Part shown: positions 44,346 to 52,265 of the stretch, piece by piece
Layout: every line of letters begins with the position of its first letter
Position numbering within the stretch: position 1 is the first letter of the stretch
From: Bacillus luti
GTDB lineage: Bacteria > Bacillota > Bacilli > Bacillales > Bacillaceae_G
Length of the DNA: 64,000 bases
Assembly: GCF_001884105.1 (NCBI RefSeq)
Contig: NZ_MACI01000062.1
Location: 1 to 64,000 of the forward strand
Direction of reading: 5' to 3'
The notes under the pieces: model-generated
Told to the model about the DNA's origin: nothing
Databases searched by the model: none
Seen by the model: only the letters and a program-made list of their open reading frames with translations
Program-made: the position numbers and the translations under genes

Positions 44346-44906
44346 ATGAGTATAAAAGTGGATATGAGTTTAGATTGTAAAGGGTTGGCTTGTCCGATGC
44401 CGATTGTGAAAACGAAGAAGGCGATAGAAGGATTGTCGTCAGGACAAGTGATTGAAATTGAGGCAACAGATAAAGGGTCTACAGTAGATATACAAAGCTG
44501 GGCAAATAAAGTAGGGCATCAATATATCGGGACGAAACAAGAGGGCGATATTTTGATGCATTACGTTAGGAAAGCACATGAGCATGAAGTGAATGAAGTA
44601 GCAAAGTATCCTCATACAATTACGAATACGGAGTTGGAAGAGATATTATTAAGTGATGAAGAGTGTATTGTATTAGATGTTCGAGAAGCAGCGGAATTCG
44701 CTTTTGGTCATATTCCATCGGCCATTTCGGTGCCGTTAGGAGAGTTAGACAGTGCAGCTTTAGATCAGACGAAGCAAATTTATGTTGTTTGCCGAACTGG
44801 TAACCGCAGTGATGTAGCTTGCCACATGTTGAAAGAGAAAGGTTATGCAAATGTGAAAAATGTCATTCCAGGTATGTTAGAGTGGCAAGGGAATGTGAAA
44901 AAATAA
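44346..44906 (+). CDS. TusA-rhodanese fusion sulfurtransferase
   Basis: 186 residues from the ATG at 44346 (GGAGG 8 nt upstream; the in-frame ATG at 44331 overlaps that site). A TusA domain (about 5-75, Cys in LACPMPIVKT) is followed by a rhodanese domain (about 90-185, active Cys in VVCRTGNRS). It is functionally similar to S. aureus CstA, but with one TusA and one rhodanese only. It moves persulfide sulfur between carriers. It heads the main operon of the cluster. Confidence 0.93.
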   Translation: MSIKVDMSLDCKGLACPMPIVKTKKAIEGLSSGQVIEIEATDKGSTVDIQSWANKVGHQYIGTKQEGDILMHYVRKAHEHEVNEVAKYPHTITNTELEEILLSDEECIVLDVREAAEFAFGHIPSAISVPLGELDSAALDQTKQIYVVCRTGNRSDVACHMLKEKGYANVKNVIPGMLEWQGNVKK

Positions 44907-44924
44907 AATTTTTTAAATTAAAAT

Positions 44925-44940
44925 ATACCTATGGGGGTAA
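44925..44940 (+). promoter_or_regulatory. Possible CstR operator 4 / ribosome binding site
   Basis: ATACCTATGGGGGTAA: an imperfect ATACC-N6-GGTAA palindrome whose right half also forms the GGGGGT ribosome binding site of the next gene, 5 nt from the ATG. No promoter is seen at proper spacing, so the operator role is uncertain. Confidence 0.45.
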
Positions 44941-44944
44941 TTAA

Positions 44945-46075
44945 ATGAGTGTTAAACCGTTACAAGCGAAAGATGTTGCAGAGAAAGTTTTATTCGGAGA
45001 GTTGTTTATTTTAGATGTTCGTAATGAGACGGATTATGAAAATTGGAAAATTGAAGGGAAAGAAATTGCTTCAATGAATGTGCCGTACTTTGATTTATTA
45101 GAGGGTGTAGATCATATTGTAAGTGAATTACCTAAAGATAAAGATGTTTTAGTAGTATGTGCAAAAGAAGGGTCTTCTATATTTGTAGCAGAGGAGTTAA
45201 CAGAAGCTGGATTAGAAAATATTTATTATTTAGCTGGTGGTATGAGGGCTTGGAGTGAATATGTAAAGCCTATAAAAGTTGGAGATTTAAAAAATGGCGG
45301 AAGTATGTATCAGTTTAACCGCCTTGGAAAAGGTTGTTTATCTTATATGGTCGTTTCAAACGGTGAAGCTGCAGTTATTGATGCGGTAAGAACGATTGAA
45401 GCATATGAGGAGTTTGCGAAAGAGCATGGCGTTACCATTACGAATGTAATGGATACACATTTACATGCAGACCATATTTCTGGAGGACGTAAGTTAGCGG
45501 AAAAAGTAGGTGGTACGTATTGGCTACCGCCAAAAGATGCGGAGGAAGTTGTTTTCTCATACGAACCGCTTGTTGAAGGATCTGTTATTACGGTGGGAGG
45601 TACTAAAATTGAGATTGACGCATTATACTCACCGGGGCATACGATTGGAAGTACATCATTTATTGTAGATGATTCCTATTTATTATCAGGCGATATTTTA
45701 TTTGTAGATTCAATCGGGCGTCCGGACCTTGCTGGGAAAGCTGAAGATTGGGTAAGTGATTTACGTAATACTTTGTATAGCCGATATAAAGAACTATCTC
45801 AAAGTTTAATTGTATTACCGGCTCATTATTCAAAAATAAGTGAAATGGACGAAAGTGGTATTGTTAGTGCAAAATTAAAAGATTTATTTGAGCATAATGC
45901 AGGATTAAATATTGAGGATGAGGTAGAGTTCCGTAAAGTTGTAACAGAGAATTTACCACCTCAACCGAATGCATATCAAGAAATTCGTCAAACAAATATG
46001 GGGCAATTAAACCCAAATCAAGACGAAGAGCGTGAAATGGAGATTGGTCCAAACCGTTGTGCTGTTCATAATTAA
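44945..46075 (+). CDS. Rhodanese-persulfide dioxygenase fusion
   Basis: 376 residues. An N-terminal rhodanese domain (about 1-110, Cys in VVCAKEGSS) is followed by a metallo-beta-lactamase persulfide dioxygenase domain (about 118-320). Iron ligands are in [37 protein letters not shown] and LPAHYS. The C-terminal tail ends NRCAVHN with an extra Cys. It oxidises persulfides to sulfite. S. aureus CstB has the dioxygenase first and the rhodanese last; here the order is different. Confidence 0.93.
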   Translation: MSVKPLQAKDVAEKVLFGELFILDVRNETDYENWKIEGKEIASMNVPYFDLLEGVDHIVSELPKDKDVLVVCAKEGSSIFVAEELTEAGLENIYYLAGGMRAWSEYVKPIKVGDLKNGGSMYQFNRLGKGCLSYMVVSNGEAAVIDAVRTIEAYEEFAKEHGVTITNVMDTHLHADHISGGRKLAEKVGGTYWLPPKDAEEVVFSYEPLVEGSVITVGGTKIEIDALYSPGHTIGSTSFIVDDSYLLSGDILFVDSIGRPDLAGKAEDWVSDLRNTLYSRYKELSQSLIVLPAHYSKISEMDESGIVSAKLKDLFEHNAGLNIEDEVEFRKVVTENLPPQPNAYQEIRQTNMGQLNPNQDEEREMEIGPNRCAVHN

Positions 46076-46113
46076 TTCGGTTTCAAATGAAATAAAAACA
46101 GGAGGTATATGAA

Positions 46114-46341
46114 ATGAATGCCAAGCAAGTATTAGATGTAAAAGGATTAGCGTGTCCAATGCCAATTGTAAAAACAAAGAAGGCGATGGAAGCATTACAA
46201 TCAGGAGAAGTGTTAGAAGTACACGCAACAGATAAAGGTGCGATTAAAGATATTCCCGCATGGTCACAAACAGGTGGTCATGAAGTGTTAAAGCATACAG
46301 AAGAAAAAGGCGAATTAAAGTTCTGGATTAAGAAGGCTTAA
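46114..46341 (+). CDS. TusA-like sulfur carrier, copy 1
   Basis: 75 residues, a SirA/TusA fold with the sulfur-carrying Cys14 in LACPMPIVKTKK. ACAGGAGGT is upstream. It differs from copy 2 at only five positions (3, 27, 38, 44, 65). It likely accepts sulfur from the rhodaneses of the cluster. It is in the same operon as the persulfide dioxygenase. Confidence 0.93.
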   Translation: MNAKQVLDVKGLACPMPIVKTKKAMEALQSGEVLEVHATDKGAIKDIPAWSQTGGHEVLKHTEEKGELKFWIKKA

Positions 46342-46365
46342 TTATAAAAACAGGAGGTATATGAG

Positions 46366-46593
46366 ATGAATGTAAAGCAAGTATTAGATGTAAAAGGATT
46401 AGCGTGTCCAATGCCAATTGTAAAAACAAAGAAGGCAATGGAAGTATTACAATCAGGAGAAGTGTTAGAAGTACACATAACAGATAAAGGTGCGGTTAAA
46501 GATATTCCAGCATGGTCACAAACAGGCGGTCATGAAGTGTTAAAACACACGGAAGAAGATGGTGAATTAAAGTTCTGGATCAAGAAAGCATAG
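46366..46593 (+). CDS. TusA-like sulfur carrier, copy 2
   Basis: 75 residues with the same CPMP active site and ribosome binding site as copy 1. Changes against copy 1: V3, V27, I38, V44, D65. Tandem copies this similar indicate a recent duplication and perhaps dosage selection. Confidence 0.93.
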   Translation: MNVKQVLDVKGLACPMPIVKTKKAMEVLQSGEVLEVHITDKGAVKDIPAWSQTGGHEVLKHTEEDGELKFWIKKA

Positions 46594-46659
46594 CATTTCA
46601 ATAATAAGCGGAGGATTACATCATCTGCTTATTATTAAAAGTAAAGAGGATAATCATAT

Positions 46660-47004
46660 ATGTTTTATATAATTATACCCCTAATAGTATTGGTACTGGG
46701 AAGTTTAGTAAAACGTTACATTCCAGTTTTAAATGTTGCATATATTTCGTTAGAACAAGTAAGGAAAATTGAAAGTGTTATTGTAGATGTACGAAATTAT
46801 ACAGAGAGTCACAGTGATAACACTTCTAGAATTATGTGTATACCATATGCGTATTTAAAACGGTATTATCATGAAATCCCAAATAAGCCTTTGCATCTTA
46901 TTGTTCATAATAAAGTGGATCGGAATTTAAGTATCCGCTTTTTAAGAAAGAAAGGGTTCCATATTCAAAGTTATAGTATATATTTGGATAGGAAAAAAGT
47001 ATAG
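46660..47004 (+). CDS. Membrane-anchored, Cys-less rhodanese-like protein
   Basis: 114 residues. One N-terminal membrane helix (2-20) is followed by a rhodanese-like fold (SLEQVRKIESVIVDVRNYTES). At the active-site loop, where neighbours have CQSGMRS or CRSGGRS, the sequence is HNKVDRN. The catalytic Cys is lost and replaced by a His-Asn pair, so sulfur transfer is not expected. The frame is intact with AGAGGAT upstream, so it may be a structural or regulatory pseudo-enzyme. It is followed 19 nt later by an active membrane-bound rhodanese. Confidence 0.8.
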   Translation: MFYIIIPLIVLVLGSLVKRYIPVLNVAYISLEQVRKIESVIVDVRNYTESHSDNTSRIMCIPYAYLKRYYHEIPNKPLHLIVHNKVDRNLSIRFLRKKGFHIQSYSIYLDRKKV

Positions 47005-47023
47005 AAGGAGTTTGAATAGCCTT

Positions 47024-47389
47024 ATGGATGTGAAGACAATATTGAATGTAATCTTAATTGTACTTGTATCGTGGTTTATTATTTCTCGATTCTTACCAGC
47101 TAGAGGAGTAAAAAATATTTCAGGAAAAGAATTAAAACGTATGATGGGACAAAATAATAAACAATTTATTGATGTGCGGACAGCTGGTGAATATAGAGGG
47201 AACAATATTAAAGGATTTCGGAATATCCCATTAAATGAACTAGCTAATAAGGCGCAACAATTAGATAAACATAAAGAAGTTATTGTTCTTTGTCAAAGTG
47301 GAATGAGAAGTAAACAGGCAGCGAAAATGCTAAAAAAATTAGGGTTCCAACATATTACAAATGTGTCGGGCGGGATGAATGGTTTGTGA
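47024..47389 (+). CDS. Membrane-anchored rhodanese (YqhL-like)
   Basis: About 121 residues from the ATG at 47024. The TTG at 47012 abuts the GAAGGAG site, while the ATG is 13 nt away, so the start is uncertain. A membrane helix (about 4-22) precedes the rhodanese domain with active Cys in VLCQSGMRS. It overlaps the next gene's leader. Confidence 0.88.
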   Translation: MDVKTILNVILIVLVSWFIISRFLPARGVKNISGKELKRMMGQNNKQFIDVRTAGEYRGNNIKGFRNIPLNELANKAQQLDKHKEVIVLCQSGMRSKQAAKMLKKLGFQHITNVSGGMNGL

Positions 47390-47403
47390 GGAGGAAATTT
47401 AAA

Positions 47404-47700
47404 ATGAAAGAAATGACAGCAAAAGAATTAGAAGGAAAATTGTTACGTAAAGAAGCAGTAAATATTGTAGACGTACGTGAAGTAGAAGAAGTAGCTGAAG
47501 GGAAAATTCCAGAAGCGTGTAACATTCCACTAGGACTGTTAGAATTTCGTATGCATGAGTTGGATAAAAAGAAAGAATATATTATCGTTTGTCGCTCCGG
47601 CGGAAGAAGTGCAAGAGCCGTTCAGTTTTTAGAAAGTTACGGTTTTCAAGTGATTAATATGGTAGGTGGTATGTTAGCTTGGGAAGGGAAAGTAAAATAG
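47404..47700 (+). CDS. Single-domain rhodanese
   Basis: 98 residues from the ATG at 47404 (GAGGAGG upstream). A cytoplasmic rhodanese with active Cys in IVCRSGGRS and the CH2-A-like NIVDVREVEE. It is the last gene before an operator and a new ribosome binding site, closing the operon begun at 44346. Confidence 0.92.
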   Translation: MKEMTAKELEGKLLRKEAVNIVDVREVEEVAEGKIPEACNIPLGLLEFRMHELDKKKEYIIVCRSGGRSARAVQFLESYGFQVINMVGGMLAWEGKVK

Positions 47701-47728
47701 GACGAAACGATTTTTTGTAGATTTTCAA

Positions 47729-47744
47729 ATACCCCTATAGGTAA
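47729..47744 (+). promoter_or_regulatory. CstR-type operator 5
   Basis: ATACCCCTATAGGTAA, the same consensus with a slightly degenerate right half, 18 nt before the DsrE2 start. Promoter elements are not clear (TTTTTTGTAG is a possible -35). Confidence 0.7.
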
Positions 47745-47761
47745 TTCGGAGGAGAAAAAAC

Positions 47762-48238
47762 ATGGAACAGAAGAAAACAACAATCGTTTTATTTAGCGGA
47801 GATTATGATAAAGCGATGGCTGCTTATATTATTGCAAATGGTGCAGCTGCGTATGATCAAGAGGTAACTATTTTTCATACTTTTTGGGGATTAAATGCTT
47901 TAAGGAAAGATGAACATGTGAAGGTAAAGAAAACTTTCATCGAAAAAGTATTTGGAAAAATGATGCCACGCGGTGCTGATAAGATGGGATTATCGAAAAT
48001 GAATTTTGCAGGTATGGGACCAAAGATGATTAAAGGTATTATGAAAAAACATAATGCGATGCCTTTACCAGATTTAATAGATTTGGCGAAAGAACAGGGG
48101 ATTAAACTTGTAGCTTGTCAAATGACAGTAGATTTATTAGGGTTAAAAGAGGAAGAGATTATGGAAGGGGTAGAGTTTGCAGGAGTAGGAGCTTATTTAG
48201 CAGATGCTTCGGACGGGAATGTAAACTTATTCATTTAA
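47762..48238 (+). CDS. DsrE2-type sulfur carrier protein
   Basis: 158 residues, DsrE/DsrF-like fold, long DsrE2 form. It starts KTTIVLFSGDYDKAMAAYII, and the conserved Cys is in LVACQMTVDLLG. Central hydrophobic segments and a basic loop (KKTFIEKVFGKMMPRG) are typical. DsrE2 proteins transfer sulfur together with TusA. GGAGGAG is upstream. It is immediately followed by the TauE exporter. Confidence 0.92.
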   Translation: MEQKKTTIVLFSGDYDKAMAAYIIANGAAAYDQEVTIFHTFWGLNALRKDEHVKVKKTFIEKVFGKMMPRGADKMGLSKMNFAGMGPKMIKGIMKKHNAMPLPDLIDLAKEQGIKLVACQMTVDLLGLKEEEIMEGVEFAGVGAYLADASDGNVNLFI

Positions 48239-48271
48239 ATGACCTTCTTTTTAGAAGGCGGGGGATATAAG

Positions 48272-49036
48272 GTGAGTTTAGTCGTATTACTTTTTATAAT
48301 TGGGTTTATAGGATCGTTTATATCAGGAATGGTTGGAATTGGCGGTGCGATTATTAATTATCCGATGATCTTATACATTCCGGTACTGCTAGGATTTACT
48401 GGATATACGTCACATGAAGTGAGCGGTATTACAGCAGTACAAGTATTCTTTGCAACTTTTGCAGGCGCATGGGCATATCGAAAGAATAAAGATATGGATA
48501 AAACGTTAGTTGTGTACATGGGGGCTAGCATACTAATAGGAAGTTTCATAGGGAGTTTCGGTGCTAATGTATTAGAGGAACATACAGTCAATGTTGTGTA
48601 TACACTGTTAGCTACGATTGCAGCTGTTATGATGTTTATACCGAAAAAAAATAACAGCGGAGTAGTGAAATATAATAAATGGTTAGCAAGCTTGTTAGCG
48701 TTTATTGTAGGCGGAGCATCAGGCATTATAGGAGCTGGAGGTTCTTTCTTATTAGTTCCAATTATGCTAGTCATTTTAAAGTTACCGATACGGATGACGA
48801 TTGCAACATCAATTGCGATCACATTTATTTCTTCAATAGGAATTACGACAGGGAAAGTGGTGACGGGACAAGTAGTGGTGATTCCAGCTCTTATTATTGC
48901 GATTGCTAGCATCTTTGCTGCGCCGCTTGGGGCAAGAGTCGGGAAGAGGATGAATCAAAAAGTACTGCAATATATGTTATCGATATTAATTGTAGGAACT
49001 GCTGTTAAGATGTGGATGGATATGATATCGAAATAA
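48272..49036 (+). CDS. tauE: TauE/SafE family sulfite exporter
   Basis: 254 residues from the GTG at 48272 (GGCGGGGGA upstream). An ATG at 48239 directly after the dsrE stop would add 11 residues but has no ribosome binding site. It has eight predicted helices with the family repeat GMVGIGGAIINYP and GAGGSFLLVP. It exports sulfite or a related anion, the end product of persulfide oxidation, so it completes the cluster. Confidence 0.9.
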   Translation: MSLVVLLFIIGFIGSFISGMVGIGGAIINYPMILYIPVLLGFTGYTSHEVSGITAVQVFFATFAGAWAYRKNKDMDKTLVVYMGASILIGSFIGSFGANVLEEHTVNVVYTLLATIAAVMMFIPKKNNSGVVKYNKWLASLLAFIVGGASGIIGAGGSFLLVPIMLVILKLPIRMTIATSIAITFISSIGITTGKVVTGQVVVIPALIIAIASIFAAPLGARVGKRMNQKVLQYMLSILIVGTAVKMWMDMISK

Positions 49037-49070
49037 AAGGATGGTGCTGCTTGCAGCCCATCCTTTTATT
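49035..49070 (+). terminator. Intrinsic terminator of sulfur cluster
   Basis: AAAAGGATGG - TGCTGC TT GCAGC - CCATCCTTTTATTTA, directly after the tauE stop. Confidence 0.82.
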
Positions 49071-49123
49071 TATCCCACTATTTACGAACAGTAAAACTCT
49101 CACTGATTAAAGTCTCACTTTAT
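49067..49123 (-). repeat. Short bcr1-like repeat
   Basis: Minus strand: ATAAAGTGAGACTTTAATCA ... CGTAAATAGTGGGATAAAT, 57 bp. It has the ends of the 155-bp element with the middle missing. Its leading TAA is the stop codon of the 49120-49560 gene. Confidence 0.6.
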
Positions 49124-49560
49124 GCCCAAATAACTTTCATTAGTTTTTTATATTCGTCGTTTGCTAACTTATATAGCATTCTCGTGTGTTCAAAGACAAG
49201 TGCTGGATTAAAGTTTGGTTCTGAGAATGCAAGAGATGTTGAAATATCAATTGCATTTTGCTTATTTAATGTGAATTTTGCGAATCGATAAGATGTGTTT
49301 AATTCATTGATGACATGTAAAATGTCATTTGTTGATGTTGCATCAGGTACTTGAGCGACATTAAAGCAGTATATGTCCACAGTAGGGTTTTCGCTGTCAA
49401 AAGCAGCGATAAGTTGAATTTTTGCGCCAGCTTCTGTTTCTAATCCTACTGCAAAATGTACAGAACCATCATTTTCATCTATATTTTCTTCCATGAATAT
49501 ATCATTTGATTTTAAGTAGTCTTTAAAATCTGAAATGTTATGTTTTACTGCAGCTTTCAT
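49120..49560 (-). CDS. YbjN-like (T3SC-fold) protein
   Basis: 146 residues. Predicted alpha/beta sandwich like YbjN or chaperone-like sensory domains (SVHFAVGLETEAGAKIQLIAAFD; ILHVINELNTSYRFAKFTL). No catalytic motif. GGGGGCACA is upstream. The stop codon lies in a bcr1-like repeat end, so the C-terminus may have been altered by the insertion. Function unknown. Confidence 0.7.
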   Translation of the reverse strand: MKAAVKHNISDFKDYLKSNDIFMEENIDENDGSVHFAVGLETEAGAKIQLIAAFDSENPTVDIYCFNVAQVPDATSTNDILHVINELNTSYRFAKFTLNKQNAIDISTSLAFSEPNFNPALVFEHTRMLYKLANDEYKKLMKVIWA

Positions 49561-49665
49561 ATGTATGTGCCCCCTGGTAATTGGAATAGATTGCTATTAT
49601 TTATTATAATTTAAAAATATTAAAAAAGATAGTTAGAAAGTTCTGATTTTTAATTTTGAATGAAT

Positions 49666-49707
49666 AAAAAAGCAAGGCTCTACCTCCATAGAGCCTTGCT
49701 TCTTTTT
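49666..49707. terminator. Intrinsic terminator of LCP gene
   Basis: AAAAAAGCAAGGCTCT - ACCTCCAT - AGAGCCTTGCTTCTTTTT. T-runs on both strands. Confidence 0.88.
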
Positions 49708-50914
49708 ATTCATTATCATTAGACGATGTTTCTGTATCTGCACTATTACTACTATTATTATTTTCTACTTCATTGCTACTTGATTTGCGTTCACTCGAAT
49801 TTTCGGACTTAGATTCTTTTGTTTTCTCTGAGTTTGTTTTTTTCGAATCAGAGTCAGTTTTTGTATATGCAGGTAGTCCAAGGTGAGTACGAAGTTCATT
49901 TGTCACATTTGCTAATTCTTTTTTATCTGGACTGTAGTAATATGTTCGGCCACCACCGGCAGATTGGCTACATGTATCATCACCTTTTGCCATGTAACAG
50001 TCTTCACCTTGAATTTGTAATTTCTCAATTTCTGAATCCGATCCGTACTTATAGAATGAAAGCATATCATCGAATGTTAAGTTCGTAACGAATTGTCCGT
50101 CAATATCATCAATGATGTTACCAACTTTTGTGACAGATCCAACACTTGTTAGTTTCTTTAAAATTGCTTCAATAACGAGTTGTTGACGTTGTCCACGCAT
50201 TGCATCACTATCGATATGTCTTGTCCTAGCCAGAGCTAGAGCCTCTTCACTATTTAATTTTTGAACACCTTTTTTCAGGTGAATTGCATCAGCATTATCA
50301 TTACTATCTTGTTCAGTAAATTCAACTGGCACATCTACTTCAATACCGCCTAAATCATCGACAATTTTCATAAATGATTTGAAGTTAAACTTTACAAAAT
50401 AATCAACAGGAACATTTAGTAACTTTTCAACTGCATCAATACTTGCTTGTGGTCCACCATCTTTTCCGTTTTTAGTAGAACCGTATGCATGAGCGTGTGT
50501 TATTTTATCTTTCTTCTTTTCAACTGGAATATAAGTATATGTGTCTCGTGGAATACTTAATAGCTTTACAGTTTTGCTATCTTTATTAAACGTTGCAAGT
50601 AATAACGCATCTGTTCTTATAGCCTCACCATATTCTTTTCCTCGGACATCGCTTTCATCAACACCCATTATTAAGACAGAGACATTGTTCGTAATAGGTT
50701 TTACAGCTTTGTCACGTAAATTAGATTTATCACCGCGCGCTAAATCGTGTGCGGCATTTCGAACAGCAGAAGATGCTTTATTTACTAAAAACCAAGTATA
50801 ACCGCCACCTACTATTAAAAAGAATAGAATAACGCTTATAATAATTTTTGTTTTTTTCTTACTTTTTTTCGGTTTACTGCGTGTATTTTCTTGCAAAGAT
50901 GGGTTTTGCTCCAT
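49706..50914 (-). CDS. LytR-CpsA-Psr family wall-polymer ligase
   Basis: 402 residues from the ATG at 50914 (AAGGAGT 8 nt upstream). A basic cytoplasmic tail and a membrane anchor (about 24-44) precede the LCP catalytic domain. Motifs: IRTDALLLATFN, SIPRDTYTYIP, DYFVKFNFKSFMKIVDDLGGIEVDVP and ARTRHIDSDAMRGQRQQ, with the conserved Arg/Asp residues. Such enzymes attach teichoic acids or polysaccharide to peptidoglycan. The last 60 residues are a Ser/Asn/Lys/Glu low-complexity tail. Confidence 0.94.
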   Translation of the reverse strand: MEQNPSLQENTRSKPKKSKKKTKIIISVILFFLIVGGGYTWFLVNKASSAVRNAAHDLARGDKSNLRDKAVKPITNNVSVLIMGVDESDVRGKEYGEAIRTDALLLATFNKDSKTVKLLSIPRDTYTYIPVEKKKDKITHAHAYGSTKNGKDGGPQASIDAVEKLLNVPVDYFVKFNFKSFMKIVDDLGGIEVDVPVEFTEQDSNDNADAIHLKKGVQKLNSEEALALARTRHIDSDAMRGQRQQLVIEAILKKLTSVGSVTKVGNIIDDIDGQFVTNLTFDDMLSFYKYGSDSEIEKLQIQGEDCYMAKGDDTCSQSAGGGRTYYYSPDKKELANVTNELRTHLGLPAYTKTDSDSKKTNSEKTKESKSENSSERKSSSNEVENNNSSNSADTETSSNDNE

Positions 50915-51230
50915 TTCCTGTACTCCTTCATTTGGATTGAAATACGACACTCATATCCACTTATTATAATGAAATTTGACGAAAAAAAACATTACAAATC
51001 ATTTACATTTCGTAAAAATTCAATATATTTATAAAAAGTCAGATTTTTTATATTTTCTTTTCGAGATGTAGGATAAGTATAAGTTGTTTTAGTAGAAATG
51101 AAAATATGTAATATGAGAAAGTGATAGAGAAGTAAGATTTGTTGAAATATATCCAAGAAGAAGTGAGTAGCCGTACGTATATTTTCTATATAATAAAGAA
51201 GAATTTTACGGATAAAGGAGAAAGAGCATA

Positions 51231-52229
51231 ATGAATCATACATCATTCCAAGCAATCGTTGTGAACGAAACGGAAAATCATCAGTTTGAAAGAAAAGTTG
51301 TTGAGAGAGAAGTAAGTAGTTTACCAGAAGGAGATGTGCTAATACGGGTTCATTATTCTTCCTTAAATTATAAAGATGCCCTTTCAGCTACTGGAAATAA
51401 AGGTGTTACGAGAACATATCCTCATACGCCAGGAATCGATGCCGCAGGAGAAGTTGTGAGTAGTGAAGATGGCTCCTTTAAGGTAGGAGATCAAGTTATT
51501 GTAACGGGGTTTGATTTAGGTATGAATACTTCTGGTGGTTTTGGTGAATATATTCGCGTACCGTCATCTTGGATCATACCTTTACGAGAAGGAATGTCGT
51601 TAAAGGAAAGTATGATGTATGGGACCGCAGGCTTTACCGCTGCTTTATCGGTATATAAGCTTATTGGAGCAGGAATAAAGCCTAGTACGGGAGATGTTTT
51701 AGTAACGGGTGCTACAGGCGGCGTAGGTAGCGTAGCTGTTAGTATTTTGAGTAAGTTAGGGTTTAACGTAGTAGGAGCAACAGGGAAAATGGAAGAAGAA
51801 GAGATGCTACTGCGTCTAGGAGCGAAAAAGGTGATTCATCGTGCGGAATTGAATGATGAATCAGGAAGACCGATGCTTAAAGGGATATACGCTGGAGTTA
51901 TTGATACTGTAGGCGGAAAGATGCTCGAAACAGCGTTGAAACTGGTGCGATATGACGGTTGTGTAACGACATGTGGAAATGTAGCAGGGCAGGAGTTACA
52001 TACAACGGTATATCCATTCATATTACGAGGAGTCAGCCTTTTAGGAATAGATTCTGTTCAATGTCCAGTGGGTGTGAGAAGAGAAGTATGGGCGCTATTA
52101 GCGACGGAGTGGAAAAATTTAAAGTTAGCGTCTTATACAGAAGAATGTACATTAGAAGAGTTAGATGAGAAGTTTACACTTATATTGCAAGGAAAGTTAA
52201 AAGGACGAACAGTCGTAAAAATGAAATAA
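51231..52229 (+). CDS. YhdH/YhfP family quinone oxidoreductase
   Basis: 332 residues, a zinc-free medium-chain reductase (acrylyl-CoA reductase/YhfP type). The N-terminal VHYSSLNYKDALSATG and PGIDAAGEV are diagnostic, and the NADPH loop is VTGATGGVGSVAVSILSKLG. AAGGAGAAAGAG is upstream. The substrate is unknown. Monocistronic with a shared terminator. Confidence 0.92.
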   Translation: MNHTSFQAIVVNETENHQFERKVVEREVSSLPEGDVLIRVHYSSLNYKDALSATGNKGVTRTYPHTPGIDAAGEVVSSEDGSFKVGDQVIVTGFDLGMNTSGGFGEYIRVPSSWIIPLREGMSLKESMMYGTAGFTAALSVYKLIGAGIKPSTGDVLVTGATGGVGSVAVSILSKLGFNVVGATGKMEEEEMLLRLGAKKVIHRAELNDESGRPMLKGIYAGVIDTVGGKMLETALKLVRYDGCVTTCGNVAGQELHTTVYPFILRGVSLLGIDSVQCPVGVRREVWALLATEWKNLKLASYTEECTLEELDEKFTLILQGKLKGRTVVKMK

Positions 52230-52262
52230 AAAAAGAGACGCGTAATATAGCGTCTCTTTTCT
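52230..52262. terminator. Bidirectional intrinsic terminator
   Basis: AAAAAGAGACGC - GTAATATA - GCGTCTCTTTTC, between converging genes. Confidence 0.85.
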
Positions 52263-52265
52263 TCA

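Larger units (their letters stand above)
46093..46593 (+). repeat. Tandem duplication of a 252-bp unit
   Basis: Units begin at 46093 and 46345 (TAAAAACAGGAGGTATATGA...). Each unit includes ribosome binding site, start codon and a complete TusA gene. The period is exactly 252 bp and the copies are nearly identical. Confidence 0.92.
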
